37,838 nucleotides of DNA from Pseudomonadota bacterium (GCA_021783855.1 JAJXTL010000011.1:1-37838), one strand, 5' to 3'; positions 25,504 through 33,468 are shown, counted from the first letter of the stretch. Numbers and translations: made by a program. Notes: generated by a model from the sequence alone, not told the origin.

Positions 25504-26243
25504 TGGACAGGCTGACCTTGTTCGGTTTGCTGTTAGCGTTGGCGGGCATTCTGGCTGCACAGATTATCGAGGGTAGTAATCTGGCCATCCTGTTTCAGGG
25601 CACGGCATTTTTGATCGTGTTCTGCGGTACGCTGGGTGCGGTGATGGTGCAAAGTTCTGCCAAGGTCTTCATGACTGCCGTGAGGATGGTGCGCTGGGTG
25701 ATCGTCGCACCCAAACTGGCGGGGCGCGATTCGATAGCTCAATTAACCGAATGGAGTGCACTCACGCGAAAAGAAGGCATACTGGCACTAGAGGCGCGTA
25801 TTCCGGGTATAGACGATCAATTCATGAAAAAAGGGGTGCAGTTGCTGGTGGACGGGCATAGCGCGGATAAAATCCGCGAAGTGCTGGAAATTGAAATCCG
25901 CTCCTGGGAGCAGTTGCGCTGGCAAGCCGCGCGTGTGTGGGAGGCGGCGGCGGGATATTCGCCAACCATAGGCATTATCGGCGCGGTATTGGGCTTGATG
26001 CATGTGATGCAGAACCTCTCCGAACCCGGCAAGCTGGGTGGCGGAATAGCGGTTTCCTTCGTCGCAACCATCTATGGTGTGGCTTTTGCAAATTTGTTAT
26101 TTTTGCCGGTAGCAAACAAGCTGAAAGCCATCATCCTGCAGCAGACGCAAATTCGTGACATGATCGTAGATGGACTGATTGCGATTGTAAACGGTGAAAA
26201 TCCCCGCTATATCGAACTTAAGCTGCAAAGCTACCTGGACTGA
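25503..26243 (+). CDS. motC: Flagellar stator protein MotA/MotC-like
   Basis: Inner-membrane stator subunit that pairs with the next gene to convert ion flow into torque. 246 residues with four TM segments. The conserved TM3-TM4 block is present (AAGYSPTIGIIGAVLGLMHVM and GGGIAVSFVATIYGVAFANL), including the Pro in YSPT. Gene position after fliA and length match the MotC type of pseudomonads rather than enteric MotA. The start overlaps the fliA stop by 1 nt. Assigned by context and length; plain motA would be equally defensible. Confidence 0.9.
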   Translation: MDRLTLFGLLLALAGILAAQIIEGSNLAILFQGTAFLIVFCGTLGAVMVQSSAKVFMTAVRMVRWVIVAPKLAGRDSIAQLTEWSALTRKEGILALEARIPGIDDQFMKKGVQLLVDGHSADKIREVLEIEIRSWEQLRWQAARVWEAAAGYSPTIGIIGAVLGLMHVMQNLSEPGKLGGGIAVSFVATIYGVAFANLLFLPVANKLKAIILQQTQIRDMIVDGLIAIVNGENPRYIELKLQSYLD

Positions 26244-26362
26244 CAGGCATGGCGAATGTTATGAATAGCTTGATGGAATTCGCCATGTCTGTTCCCTTCA
26301 CACCTCCCTCTCCCGTAAACGGGCGAGGGGAGCAAGGTTTCGCCACGCGAGTTTCACGTTAA
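26244..26362 (-). repeat. R1 palindromic element, copy 2 (inverted)
   Basis: Fills the whole motC-motD gap. The end next to motD is the reverse complement of TTAACGTGAAACTCGCG. The other end is a perfect 10-bp inverted repeat (CATGGCGAAT at 26248-26257, ATTCGCCATG at 26278-26287). Between them is a CCCTCTCCCGTAAACGGGCGAGGGG palindrome of the widespread REP type. The element begins at the motC stop and ends 2 nt before the motD ATG, leaving no Shine-Dalgarno. Confidence 0.75.
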
Positions 26363-26364
26363 CC

Positions 26365-27216
26365 ATGGCGGGCCGGCGCAAACGCGAAGAACACGATAAC
26401 AACGACCGATGGCTGATCTCCTACGCCGATTTCGTCACACTGTTGTTTGCGTTTTTTGTGGTGATGTATTCTATTTCTTCAGTCAATGAAGGCAAATACA
26501 AGACTTTCAGCGATTCATTGAGCGTCGCTTTTTCACACGATGCTTCTTCGGCGGCGAACCGGGAGCAAATACTCAAGGTTCTGGTCGATAAACGTACCGC
26601 GCGCATGGCGGAGCAGCAGCGTAAAGCGCAGGCAGAAATGCAGGCGGTTAACGACGGTCTGCATCAGGTGATGGCGCCGTTGATTGAGCAGGGACTGGTC
26701 GGTGTCCGTCAAACCAGGCGCGGGGTGGAGGTCGATATCAGCGCCGGCATGTTGTTTCGGGAAGGTGAGGATAAATTGCAGCCCGGCGCTCAGGACACGC
26801 TGCAAAAAGTAGCGCTGGTATTGAGTCGGGAAAATCAGTCGGTCGAAGTGGAAGGACATACCGATGATGTGCCGATCAAGACGGCTCAATTTCCCTCCAA
26901 TTGGGAGCTGTCTTCCGGACGCGCCGGCAGTGTGGTCAGGATGCTCGCAGCGTATGGCATCTCGGAGAAACGCTTGGCGGCGGTGGGTATGGCGGCGAAT
27001 GAGCCTATCGTGCCAAACGATACGCCGGAGCATAGGGCCAAGAATCGCCGGGTCTCGATTACTATCTTATCCCCGCAATTTGCACGGGGCAATCCGGCTG
27101 AGGCTGAGAGTCTGTCAATCAATTCATCCGTTCAGGCCGTACCCACTCAGGAGTTGCGGACATCTCCGGCAGCAGCGTTGAAGGGTGCTCCGGCGAATCA
27201 ATTTAAAAAGCAGTAG
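26365..27216 (+). CDS. motD: Flagellar stator protein MotB/MotD-like
   Basis: Anchors the stator to peptidoglycan. 283 residues. A single TM helix of about 19-40 carries the ion-binding Asp22 in ISYADFVTLLFAFFVVMYS. A plug/linker follows, then an OmpA-like peptidoglycan-binding domain (VEVEGHTDDVPI, NWELSSGRAGSVVRML, RAKNRRVSI). The tail is low-complexity. The ATG at 26365 sits 2 nt after an R1 element and has no visible ribosome site. Translation may depend on coupling or on an unstructured leader (inference). Confidence 0.93.
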   Translation: MAGRRKREEHDNNDRWLISYADFVTLLFAFFVVMYSISSVNEGKYKTFSDSLSVAFSHDASSAANREQILKVLVDKRTARMAEQQRKAQAEMQAVNDGLHQVMAPLIEQGLVGVRQTRRGVEVDISAGMLFREGEDKLQPGAQDTLQKVALVLSRENQSVEVEGHTDDVPIKTAQFPSNWELSSGRAGSVVRMLAAYGISEKRLAAVGMAANEPIVPNDTPEHRAKNRRVSITILSPQFARGNPAEAESLSINSSVQAVPTQELRTSPAAALKGAPANQFKKQ

Positions 27217-27219
27217 ATG

Positions 27220-27337
27220 TTAACGTGAAACTCGCGTAGCGGTTCGTTCGTCCCCTCGCCCTCCGGGAGAGGGTTAGGGTGAGGGAAACGTGCATGGCAA
27301 GTTTCATTTTGGGTGGCTACTTGCCATGCCCGTTAGA
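27220..27337 (+). repeat. R1 palindromic element, copy 3
   Basis: Fills the convergent motD-flgN gap. The left end is TTAACGTGAAACTCGCG at 27220. The interior is a REP-type palindrome (CTCCGGGAGAGGGTTAGGG, 27252-27285). The right half is a perfect 11-bp inverted repeat (GCATGGCAAGT at 27292, ACTTGCCATGC at 27319), ending CCGTTAGA. On the minus strand this end supplies the flgN stop codon. It could also act as a bidirectional terminator (inference). Confidence 0.75.
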
Positions 27338-27809
27338 CGCTGCCGAGCGATCTGCCGCTGCCCGTCGAAAAGCTGGCTTGCCCGTTCGATCCATACAGAT
27401 TGGCCTGGTTTACCGCGCGGCTGAGTGCGCCAAGCAATTGCTGATTATGGCGCAACTTCATCTGTATCAATTCGCCGTTGATGCGATTGATCTGGCTGGC
27501 CTGATCTGCCAGGACGCGTATCTCCTGCCAGATGACCAGTCCTTCGGCGCTATTTTCTTTGAACCACTCCAGGATGGCGGCGGCAGTGGGTGCGGGGACG
27601 CAAGTCAGTAACAGGCGGTGTCTGGCCTCGGCAAGCTGGTTGAGCTGGAAGGCGCGCGTTGATTTCTGTTCGGCGAGCAGCGTCAGCGGGTCAGTGCTGT
27701 TTTCCATCAACAGCTTTTGCTCTTGTTGCAAAAGATCAACAAAGCCACGAACGGCAAGGCGCTCCTCTGCCAGCGCAGCGAGTAACTCCGTGCGTGCAGG
27801 CTGGGTCAT
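27333..27809 (-). CDS. flgN: Flagellar export chaperone FlgN
   Basis: Cytoplasmic chaperone for the hook-associated proteins FlgK and FlgL. 158 residues, mostly helical (ELLAALAEERLAVRGFVDLL, EQKLLMENSTDPLTLLAEQK). The sequence is poorly conserved but the length, composition and position right after flgM fit. The start overlaps the flgM stop by 4 nt (ATGA). The TAA stop lies in the end of an R1 element, so the last few residues could differ from relatives. Confidence 0.88.
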   Translation of the reverse strand: MTQPARTELLAALAEERLAVRGFVDLLQQEQKLLMENSTDPLTLLAEQKSTRAFQLNQLAEARHRLLLTCVPAPTAAAILEWFKENSAEGLVIWQEIRVLADQASQINRINGELIQMKLRHNQQLLGALSRAVNQANLYGSNGQASFSTGSGRSLGSV

Positions 27810-28111
27810 GCCTGGCTGTTGGTGATGAGGTCTTGGACGGACTGAATCAGGCGATCAGCCACTACCCCTGAATTGACATGGAAACGCCCATCACTGATGG
27901 CTTGTTTGATTTGCGCCACTTTATTGGCGTCTGCGACGGGTGTGTTCGCCATGCTCGCGGTCATTTTCCCCAGCTGGGTTGCCGTGGTGCCCAGAGATAC
28001 ACTGGTTCCCAGTTGTTGCGGTGCAGGGCTGGTTTTGCTGACGGGTGTGCGCGGACTTCCTTCGCTTAACAATCCGGCGGGCAGCGCGCTTCCCTGTTTT
28101 TCGATTTTCAT
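27806..28111 (-). CDS. flgM: Anti-sigma-28 factor FlgM
   Basis: Binds and inactivates FliA until the hook is complete, then is exported. 101 residues. The C-terminal sigma-binding region is clear (VADANKVAQIKQAISDGRFH, then NSGVVADRLIQSV). The N-terminal half is disordered and Ser/Pro/Thr-rich, as expected of an exported unfolded protein. AGAGGA precedes the ATG. Transcription comes from a strong sigma-28-type promoter about 50 nt upstream, giving autoregulatory feedback with FliA. Confidence 0.95.
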   Translation of the reverse strand: MKIEKQGSALPAGLLSEGSPRTPVSKTSPAPQQLGTSVSLGTTATQLGKMTASMANTPVADANKVAQIKQAISDGRFHVNSGVVADRLIQSVQDLITNSQA

Positions 28112-28160
28112 GACAATCCTCTCAATCTGACGATACTAAAAATAGCGGTAGTTGCCTACT

Positions 28161-28187
28161 ATATCGGAAATAACTCGGAAAACTTTA
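28161..28187 (-). promoter_or_regulatory. Sigma-28 (FliA) promoter of flgMN
   Basis: On the minus strand: TAAAGTTT (28187-28180), exactly 11 nt, then TCCGATAT (28168-28161). The enteric consensus is TAAAGTTT-N11-GCCGATAA, so the -35 is perfect and the -10 matches 6 of 8. It lies about 50 nt upstream of the flgM start. Confidence 0.85.
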
Positions 28188-28348
28188 GCTTAATTTAATA
28201 TTTTTTTTGTAACTGCCGTTGCATTGAAAAAAAATATACTGTCAAGCGGACGAATAGGCGCGTGTTTTACCCACTGTTCAGCATAACATGATGAACGTGG
28301 TATGTTAGCCTCTCACGCTGGCGGCTACTGGCTCATGGAGAAATAGGC

Positions 28349-29950
28349 ATGTTGATAACATCTAACGGGCATGAAAAAAAGGACGGCATTGAAAATGCCG
28401 ACGACCCTCGCGGGGATATTGTCCATATGGGGAATAACTCGCAAATCGGTCATGCCCGTTCCCCTCTCCTCAATCCTCTCCCGCAAGCGGGCGAGGAGGC
28501 AAACGAATCGCTGCGCGAGCTTCACTACAACGAAACGCTGGATCCGGAAAACTGGCACGATTTCAGAGTTCAGGCTCATCAAATGCTGGATGACATGCTC
28601 GGATATACGGAAAATCTGCGCGATCGACCGGTCTGGCAGGCCATACCTGCTGACGTGCGTGCGGTATTCCAGCGGCCATTGCCGGCGCAGCCCGGTGATC
28701 TGGCCGCGGCGCATGCGATCTTTATGCAGGATGTGTTGCCCTATGCGATCGGCAATGCGCACCCGGGTTTCATGGGTTGGGTGCATGGCGGCGGCACGCC
28801 GGTCGGGATGCTGGCGGAAATGCTCTCGGCAGGTCTTAACGCGAACCTGGGCGGAAGGGAGCAGATTCCTGTCGAAGTCGAGCGCCAATTGTTGCGCTGG
28901 ATGCGTGAATTATTTACCTTTCCCGAAACGGCCAGCGGCTTGTTTGTCACCGGTACCTCGATGGCTAATTTTATCGCTGTACTGGTGGCACGAACCGCCG
29001 CTGCGGGCCTTGCTGCGCGCGAGGAAGGAATACCTGACGGACTGGTCGCATATACCTCGGCCAGCGCGCACGTCAGCATCGCGCAGGCGATGGACATGGC
29101 CGGCATCGGTACGCTGGCACTGCGCAAGATTGCGCTGAACGCGCAATACCGGATGGACACGGCAGCGCTTGAGGCGGCCATTGAACAGGACAGGGCGGCG
29201 GGTATGACGCCGTTTATGATTGCTGCCACAGCGGGTACGGTGGATGTCGGGGCGATAGATTCTCTTAATGAAATCGCCGATATGGCCGAACGCCGTGGCA
29301 TCTGGTTTCATGTGGATGGCGCTTACGGTGCGCTGGGCATGCTGACAAAAGACATTGCACCGCTGCTGAAGGGTATTGAACGTGCCGATTCCATTGCGTT
29401 TGATTTTCACAAGTGGGGACAAGTGCCTTATGACGCAGGATATATTCTGGTACGCGACGGGAAATTACATCAGGATACTTTCGCGTCCCCTGCCGCCTAT
29501 TTGCAACGGGAGACGCGCGGCATGGCGGCAGGTTCTCCCTGGCCGTGCGATTTTGGCCCGGATTTGTCGCGAGGATTTCGGGCGCTGAAAACCTGGTTCA
29601 CGCTACAGGTGTATGGTTCAGAGAAGCTCGGTCAGGTTATTTCAAACACCTGTGCGCTGGCCAGATATTTGCAGCAACGCATAGAGACGACTCCTATGCT
29701 GGAATTGCTCGCGCCGGTTGCTTTGAATATCGTGTGTTTCCGCTATCGCAGCACGGACAGGATAAATGCGGATATTGTGGTCGCCATTCAGGAATCGGGC
29801 ATCGCAGCGCCTTCCACCACAACGATCAAAGGGCGGCTTGCGATACGTGCGGCCATCGTCAATCATCGCACCCGGGCTTGCGATATCGACGCGCTGATCG
29901 ATGCAGTGCTGGCATTTGGCTCGACTTTAAGCCAAACCGAAAAATATTAG
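28349..29950 (+). CDS. PLP-dependent group II decarboxylase, N-terminus encoded by an inserted repeat
   Basis: 533 residues. From about residue 62 (LDPENWHDFRVQAHQMLDDM) the protein reads as an aromatic-amino-acid-type PLP decarboxylase: HPGFMGWVHGGGTP, VTGTSMANFIAVL, TAGTVDVGAID, FHVDGAYGAL and Schiff-base Lys355 in FDFHKWGQVPYDAGY. The substrate cannot be told from motifs. GGAG at 28337 supports the ATG at 28349. The first four codons are then followed by 55 in-frame codons of an R1 element (28361-28529). An internal ATG at 28427 is a less likely start. First gene of the insert between flgM and flgA. Confidence 0.88.
   Translation: MLITSNGHEKKDGIENADDPRGDIVHMGNNSQIGHARSPLLNPLPQAGEEANESLRELHYNETLDPENWHDFRVQAHQMLDDMLGYTENLRDRPVWQAIPADVRAVFQRPLPAQPGDLAAAHAIFMQDVLPYAIGNAHPGFMGWVHGGGTPVGMLAEMLSAGLNANLGGREQIPVEVERQLLRWMRELFTFPETASGLFVTGTSMANFIAVLVARTAAAGLAAREEGIPDGLVAYTSASAHVSIAQAMDMAGIGTLALRKIALNAQYRMDTAALEAAIEQDRAAGMTPFMIAATAGTVDVGAIDSLNEIADMAERRGIWFHVDGAYGALGMLTKDIAPLLKGIERADSIAFDFHKWGQVPYDAGYILVRDGKLHQDTFASPAAYLQRETRGMAAGSPWPCDFGPDLSRGFRALKTWFTLQVYGSEKLGQVISNTCALARYLQQRIETTPMLELLAPVALNIVCFRYRSTDRINADIVVAIQESGIAAPSTTTIKGRLAIRAAIVNHRTRACDIDALIDAVLAFGSTLSQTEKY
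28361..28529 (-). repeat. R1 palindromic element, copy 4, translated inside the decarboxylase gene
   Basis: Begins TCTAACGGGCATG (the reverse complement of the R1 right end) and finishes GCGCGAGCTTCAC, matching the R1 left end in reverse. A perfect 11-bp inverted repeat (AACGGGCATGA at 28364, TCATGCCCGTT at 28450) encloses a smaller hairpin (GGCATT GAA AATGCC at 28385). It also has the REP-type CTCTCCCGCAAGCGGGCGAGG core. About 55 codons are open in the gene's frame. Confidence 0.75.
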
Positions 29951-30055
29951 GGTAGCACTGATTTATTCTTGTTTGTCATTCCGAACGTAGAGAATAATCA
30001 TTATAAATCAAGTAGTTAGATTTATAGCTTGGCTCGAAATGACAATAAATCAGCG
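29950..30055 (-). repeat. R2 MITE-like palindromic element, copy 2
   Basis: Inverted relative to the copy at 1704. It starts GGGTAGCACTGATTTATTC directly at the decarboxylase stop and ends GAAATGACAATAAATCAGCG. Terminal 20-bp blocks are shared exactly with copy 1, while the centre differs and is AT-rich. It fills the gap before the ATP-grasp gene. Confidence 0.75.
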
Positions 30056-30093
30056 GTTCCTTAGCCGTGTTTAATATCAGTTGGGAATGTAAG

Positions 30094-31329
30094 ATGAATT
30101 CAGAAATTGTTGAGCAATGTGATGTATCTCAGCCGTTGATAGGCTTGGCCGCTCTGATGCGTATGACGGTATCCGGGGCGGATATGGGTTCGTTAGGGGT
30201 GAAGCTGATAGCGCGCGCAGGGGACGATCCGCGCGCGGCGGATGCCAATGCTTTGATGGACTTGTCCACGATACTGCAACTCAGGGGGGATCGTGAATTG
30301 GGTCTGGACGTACAACGTCAGGCATTGGCGATCCGGCAGCTTTATTCGCCGCCTTGTGGTTTGCCTGACCGGGCAGCGGCGGCGATCCGCCTGCTCGCCA
30401 TCATGGGGCCGGGAGATTTGATGGCAAACTCGCCTATCGAATTTTTGCTCGAAGATACGGATGTTGCGCTCGACATCGTGTATGTGACCGAAAGGCAGGA
30501 TCTGCCCCAGGTGCTGCCGGAGCATGATGTGTTGTTTGTCGCGATAGCCGAATCCGAACAGAATCTTCCCTTGTTGCAGAAAATCCAGCCAACCATTGCG
30601 TCATGGCCCCGTCCGGTGCTCAATGCCCCGGAGCGCATCGCCGCGCTGTCCCGCGATAACACCTGTGAATTGCTCAAATCCGTGTCGGGTCTGGACATGC
30701 CGACGACCGTGAGAGTCAGCCGTCGTGAACTGGAACAGATAGGCAGCAACGAGCTGCCGATGATCCGCGTGCTGGATGATGGTGATTTCCCGGTTATCGT
30801 CCGTCCGGTTGATTCCCATGCGGGGCAGGGCTTGGAAAAGCTGAATGAGGCGAGCGAGATTACGGCTTATCTGCAAGGCATGAAGAATGACGAATTTTTC
30901 GTTTCGCGTTTTGTCGATTATCGCAGAAAGGATGGACAGTTCCGCAAATACCGCATTGTGTTGATCGAAGGCCGTCCGTTTATTTGTCATATGGCGATAT
31001 CCGATCACTGGATGATACATTATGCCAATGCGGGGATGGCGGACAGCGCCGTGAAACGGGCTGAAGAGGCGCGCGCCATGAGCGACTTCGACCAGACCTT
31101 TGCAGTTCGGCATGCGGCGGCAATCAAGGAAATCCACGAGCGGACAGGGCTGGATTACCTGGGAATCGATTGCGCCGAAACGCAGGACGGGCGGCTGCTG
31201 ATTTTTGAAGTGGACAGTTGCATGATCGTTCATGCGCTTGACTCGGTTGATCTATATCCCTACAAGCTGCCGCAGATGCACCTCGTGTTTGATGCGTTTC
31301 GCCGGATGCTGATCCATGCTGTCGAATAA
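30094..31329 (+). CDS. ATP-grasp ligase-like protein with N-terminal TPR-like region
   Basis: 411 residues from the ATG at 30094 (an upstream in-frame GTG at 30067 is less likely). The N-terminal third has a TPR-like helical pair (LMDLSTILQLRGDRELGLDV). The rest is an ATP-grasp fold: FPVIVRPVDSHAGQGLEKL as the ATP-binding segment, FFVSRFVDYRRKDGQFRKYR, and YLGIDCAETQDGRLLIFEVD as the metal/catalytic segment. Such enzymes join a carboxylate to an amine or amino acid through an acyl phosphate. The substrate is unknown. It overlaps the next gene by 14 nt, so the two are translationally coupled and probably act together. Confidence 0.82.
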   Translation: MNSEIVEQCDVSQPLIGLAALMRMTVSGADMGSLGVKLIARAGDDPRAADANALMDLSTILQLRGDRELGLDVQRQALAIRQLYSPPCGLPDRAAAAIRLLAIMGPGDLMANSPIEFLLEDTDVALDIVYVTERQDLPQVLPEHDVLFVAIAESEQNLPLLQKIQPTIASWPRPVLNAPERIAALSRDNTCELLKSVSGLDMPTTVRVSRRELEQIGSNELPMIRVLDDGDFPVIVRPVDSHAGQGLEKLNEASEITAYLQGMKNDEFFVSRFVDYRRKDGQFRKYRIVLIEGRPFICHMAISDHWMIHYANAGMADSAVKRAEEARAMSDFDQTFAVRHAAAIKEIHERTGLDYLGIDCAETQDGRLLIFEVDSCMIVHALDSVDLYPYKLPQMHLVFDAFRRMLIHAVE

Positions 31330-32770
31330 CGTATCCAAACGACCCGTTTGCGCTCGTGATTTGCCGAGTACTGAAGATCTGCTGGTATCGGGGGGAGACG
31401 CGCGCATCGCCATCGACCCTGTAAGCCGTCTGAACAAATACGGTTGTCAGCCGTTTCCTGATCCGGCTTTGCTGGATTTTGGTTCATCCACCGCGTCGGT
31501 GATTTCACAGGCGGGATTTGTGGCAGCCAACAGTTTGCGCGAACGGCTGCTGCGAGAAGCAGGCGCTGATACGCTTAAAATTGCTTGCGCGCGCGCGATG
31601 CAGCGCATCCGGCAAGCACTCCTGCACGATGTGTCCGATTTGGGCGTCAGGCTGGTGTTCGCTACATCGGGGACGGATGCGCATTTTATTGCCGCCCTGC
31701 ATGCCGGTGTTCCGTTGACGGTGGTGATGGTGGAGGAGGCTGAAACGGGCAGCGGGGTGGCCGCTGCCTTGTCTGCATCGTTTTGCGGCAAGGCGGCAGG
31801 GGCGATAGAGAGGGTGTCGTTGCGGGAAACAGACGGCATGCCGCGTCCTTTGGCCGACATCGATGCGGAGGTGAGTGCGTCGGTTGAGCGGGCCGTCATG
31901 CTGGGGCGTCGCGTATTGCTGATCATGGTGGATCAGTCCAAGACGGGAATGATTGCGCCCAGCACGGCCTGTGTGATGCAACTGGGCCAGCTCCATCGGA
32001 AGCATGTTGCGGTGCTGGTGGATGCCTGCCAGTTCCGCATCGCAAAACCTACCTTGCGCGCCTATCTGCAACAGGGCTTCATGGTTGCGTTGACCGGATC
32101 AAAATTCCTGACCGGTCCGTCCTTTTCGGCGGTTCTGCTGCTGCCGCAAAGAATGCAAGGTTTGCCGGGTGACGATGCCGCGTTGACGGGTGAAGATGTT
32201 GCGAACGTTGGCTTGTTGTTGCGTTGGGAAGCGGCGCTGGTCGAGTTGCGTCGCTTTGGCAGTTTGCCGCAATCCCAGATTGTAGAATTCATGGGAGCCT
32301 TTGCGCAGGCCGTGCAGCAGCGCCTGAACGATGATCCGAGGTTTGAGTTTTTACCGGCGCCGCAGCCCGATCGCAGGCCGTTGATCGAAGCGCACAGTTG
32401 GGATCATTTGCCGAGCATTTTCCCGTTTTTGTTATACCGCGTGCACGGTGCCGTTGCTGTCGACAAGAAGCATTTTTCCCGCACCCCGCTCAATCGAGAA
32501 GAAACGCAGCAAATTTATCGCCAGTTGCAAGTGTCGGAGGATGGAAGCGGGCTGGGTAGTATAGCTGCGCTGCGCTGCCAGCTCGGGCAGCCGGTTGCCT
32601 GCGGCGTGCGCAGCGGTATCGCTGTGAGTGCGTTGCGCCTGTGCATCAGCGCGCGGCTGATCAGCGATGCAGCCGGGCAAAAGGGAATCGACGGGGTGAT
32701 AAGCGATGCGCTGGCCGTGCTGGACAAGACCGTATGGCTGATCGACCGGCTCATGAAGCAGACCGGGTGA
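31316..32770 (+). CDS. Fold-type-I PLP-dependent enzyme of unknown substrate
   Basis: 484 residues. A PLP fold is inferred from VFATSGTDAHFIAAL (phosphate-binding loop), VLVDACQFRI with Asp236 as the pyridine-nitrogen partner, and Lys263 in ALTGSKFLTGPSFSAVLL as the Schiff-base lysine. This pattern is aminotransferase/desulfurase-like, but no specific family is recognised. It is quite different from the decarboxylase two genes upstream. Its ATG is inside the ATP-grasp gene. The stop lies 8 nt from the end of the convergent flgA. Confidence 0.75.
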   Translation: MLSNNVSKRPVCARDLPSTEDLLVSGGDARIAIDPVSRLNKYGCQPFPDPALLDFGSSTASVISQAGFVAANSLRERLLREAGADTLKIACARAMQRIRQALLHDVSDLGVRLVFATSGTDAHFIAALHAGVPLTVVMVEEAETGSGVAAALSASFCGKAAGAIERVSLRETDGMPRPLADIDAEVSASVERAVMLGRRVLLIMVDQSKTGMIAPSTACVMQLGQLHRKHVAVLVDACQFRIAKPTLRAYLQQGFMVALTGSKFLTGPSFSAVLLLPQRMQGLPGDDAALTGEDVANVGLLLRWEAALVELRRFGSLPQSQIVEFMGAFAQAVQQRLNDDPRFEFLPAPQPDRRPLIEAHSWDHLPSIFPFLLYRVHGAVAVDKKHFSRTPLNREETQQIYRQLQVSEDGSGLGSIAALRCQLGQPVACGVRSGIAVSALRLCISARLISDAAGQKGIDGVISDALAVLDKTVWLIDRLMKQTG

Positions 32771-32776
32771 AACCCG
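32764..32776 (+). other. Small hairpin between convergent genes
   Basis: CGGGT, GAA, ACCCG: a 5-bp stem over the stop codon of the PLP enzyme and the gap to flgA, followed by CCTACGGG. It resembles a fragment of a common REP sequence. No T-tract on either strand, so a terminator role is weak. Confidence 0.3.
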
Positions 32777-32778
32777 AC

Positions 32779-33468
32779 CTACGGGCTGATTTGGACGGTG
32801 CCCTCTTCTCCTGCCGCGCCGCTTATCACGTGACCTGAAGTCGTGCGAACCTGCACGGTTTCTCCTTCGCCGGCATTATTCAGCGCAACCCCTGAGCCGC
32901 TGAGCTTGAAACCACCACCTACGACGATCAGACGCACGACTTGTCCCTGCTTGACACTGTAGGGTTTGCGCAGCATCTCCTGGCGTAAAACGTATCCCGC
33001 TCCGATACTGTAGCGCAGCACCTTGCCTATCACCTGTCGTTCGTCCGTTATGCCGGTATTTTGTGTGGTTTCCGTGGTTTGCCGGGCCAGGTCTTCTGCA
33101 TGCAAAATTTGCCCCAGTGCCAGTGGTCTTGCGCTGACCAGCAGGTCGCGGCTGATCGTGATTTGCACCGGGACGAAAATACTCCAGTCCTTGGTGTCAA
33201 GGCAACGCACCCCGATGGATACGCGGCCGATGAGCTGGCTGCCGGGTGGCAGAAACGCTTCGACCTTGCTGCATGCGTGCGGCTCGATGCGCGGATCGAT
33301 GTCATCCACCTTGAAGGTGACTTTGCCGGGGAGTCCTGCGGTTTGTTGTTGCACAAAGGTGGCGATAGTCTCCTTCAGGGTGGCGTGATCCTGCTGAGTG
33401 GCAGCGGCTGCCACGATACTGTGGAGGGACAGGCAGGCGATCAATAAGAATTTTTTCATAGGCGTCAT
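32779..33468 (-). CDS. flgA: Flagellar P-ring assembly chaperone FlgA
   Basis: Periplasmic chaperone for FlgI. 229 residues with a Sec signal peptide (KKFLLIACLSLHSIVAAAA, cleavage near residue 24). The start may be Met1 or Met4; neither has a strong ribosome site. The C-terminal SAF-type domain shows VLRQEMLRKPYSVKQGQVV, then a GxGV repeat (LSGSGVALNNAGEGETVQVR). It lies divergent to flgB as usual, but its normal partners flgM and flgN are 4.7 kb away behind the three-gene insert. Confidence 0.94.
   Translation of the reverse strand: MTPMKKFLLIACLSLHSIVAAAATQQDHATLKETIATFVQQQTAGLPGKVTFKVDDIDPRIEPHACSKVEAFLPPGSQLIGRVSIGVRCLDTKDWSIFVPVQITISRDLLVSARPLALGQILHAEDLARQTTETTQNTGITDERQVIGKVLRYSIGAGYVLRQEMLRKPYSVKQGQVVRLIVVGGGFKLSGSGVALNNAGEGETVQVRTTSGHVISGAAGEEGTVQISP

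Noticed and set aside
27252..27285. Rho-independent terminator between motD and flgN
   Set aside because: The GC-rich palindrome has no T-tract and belongs to a dispersed REP-type core also found inside a coding region at 28461; a terminator role is possible but not supported.
30067..30093. GTG start for the ATP-grasp protein, adding nine residues
   Set aside because: The GTG lies just after the R2 element with no ribosome site; the ATG at 30094 begins a more plausible N-terminus.
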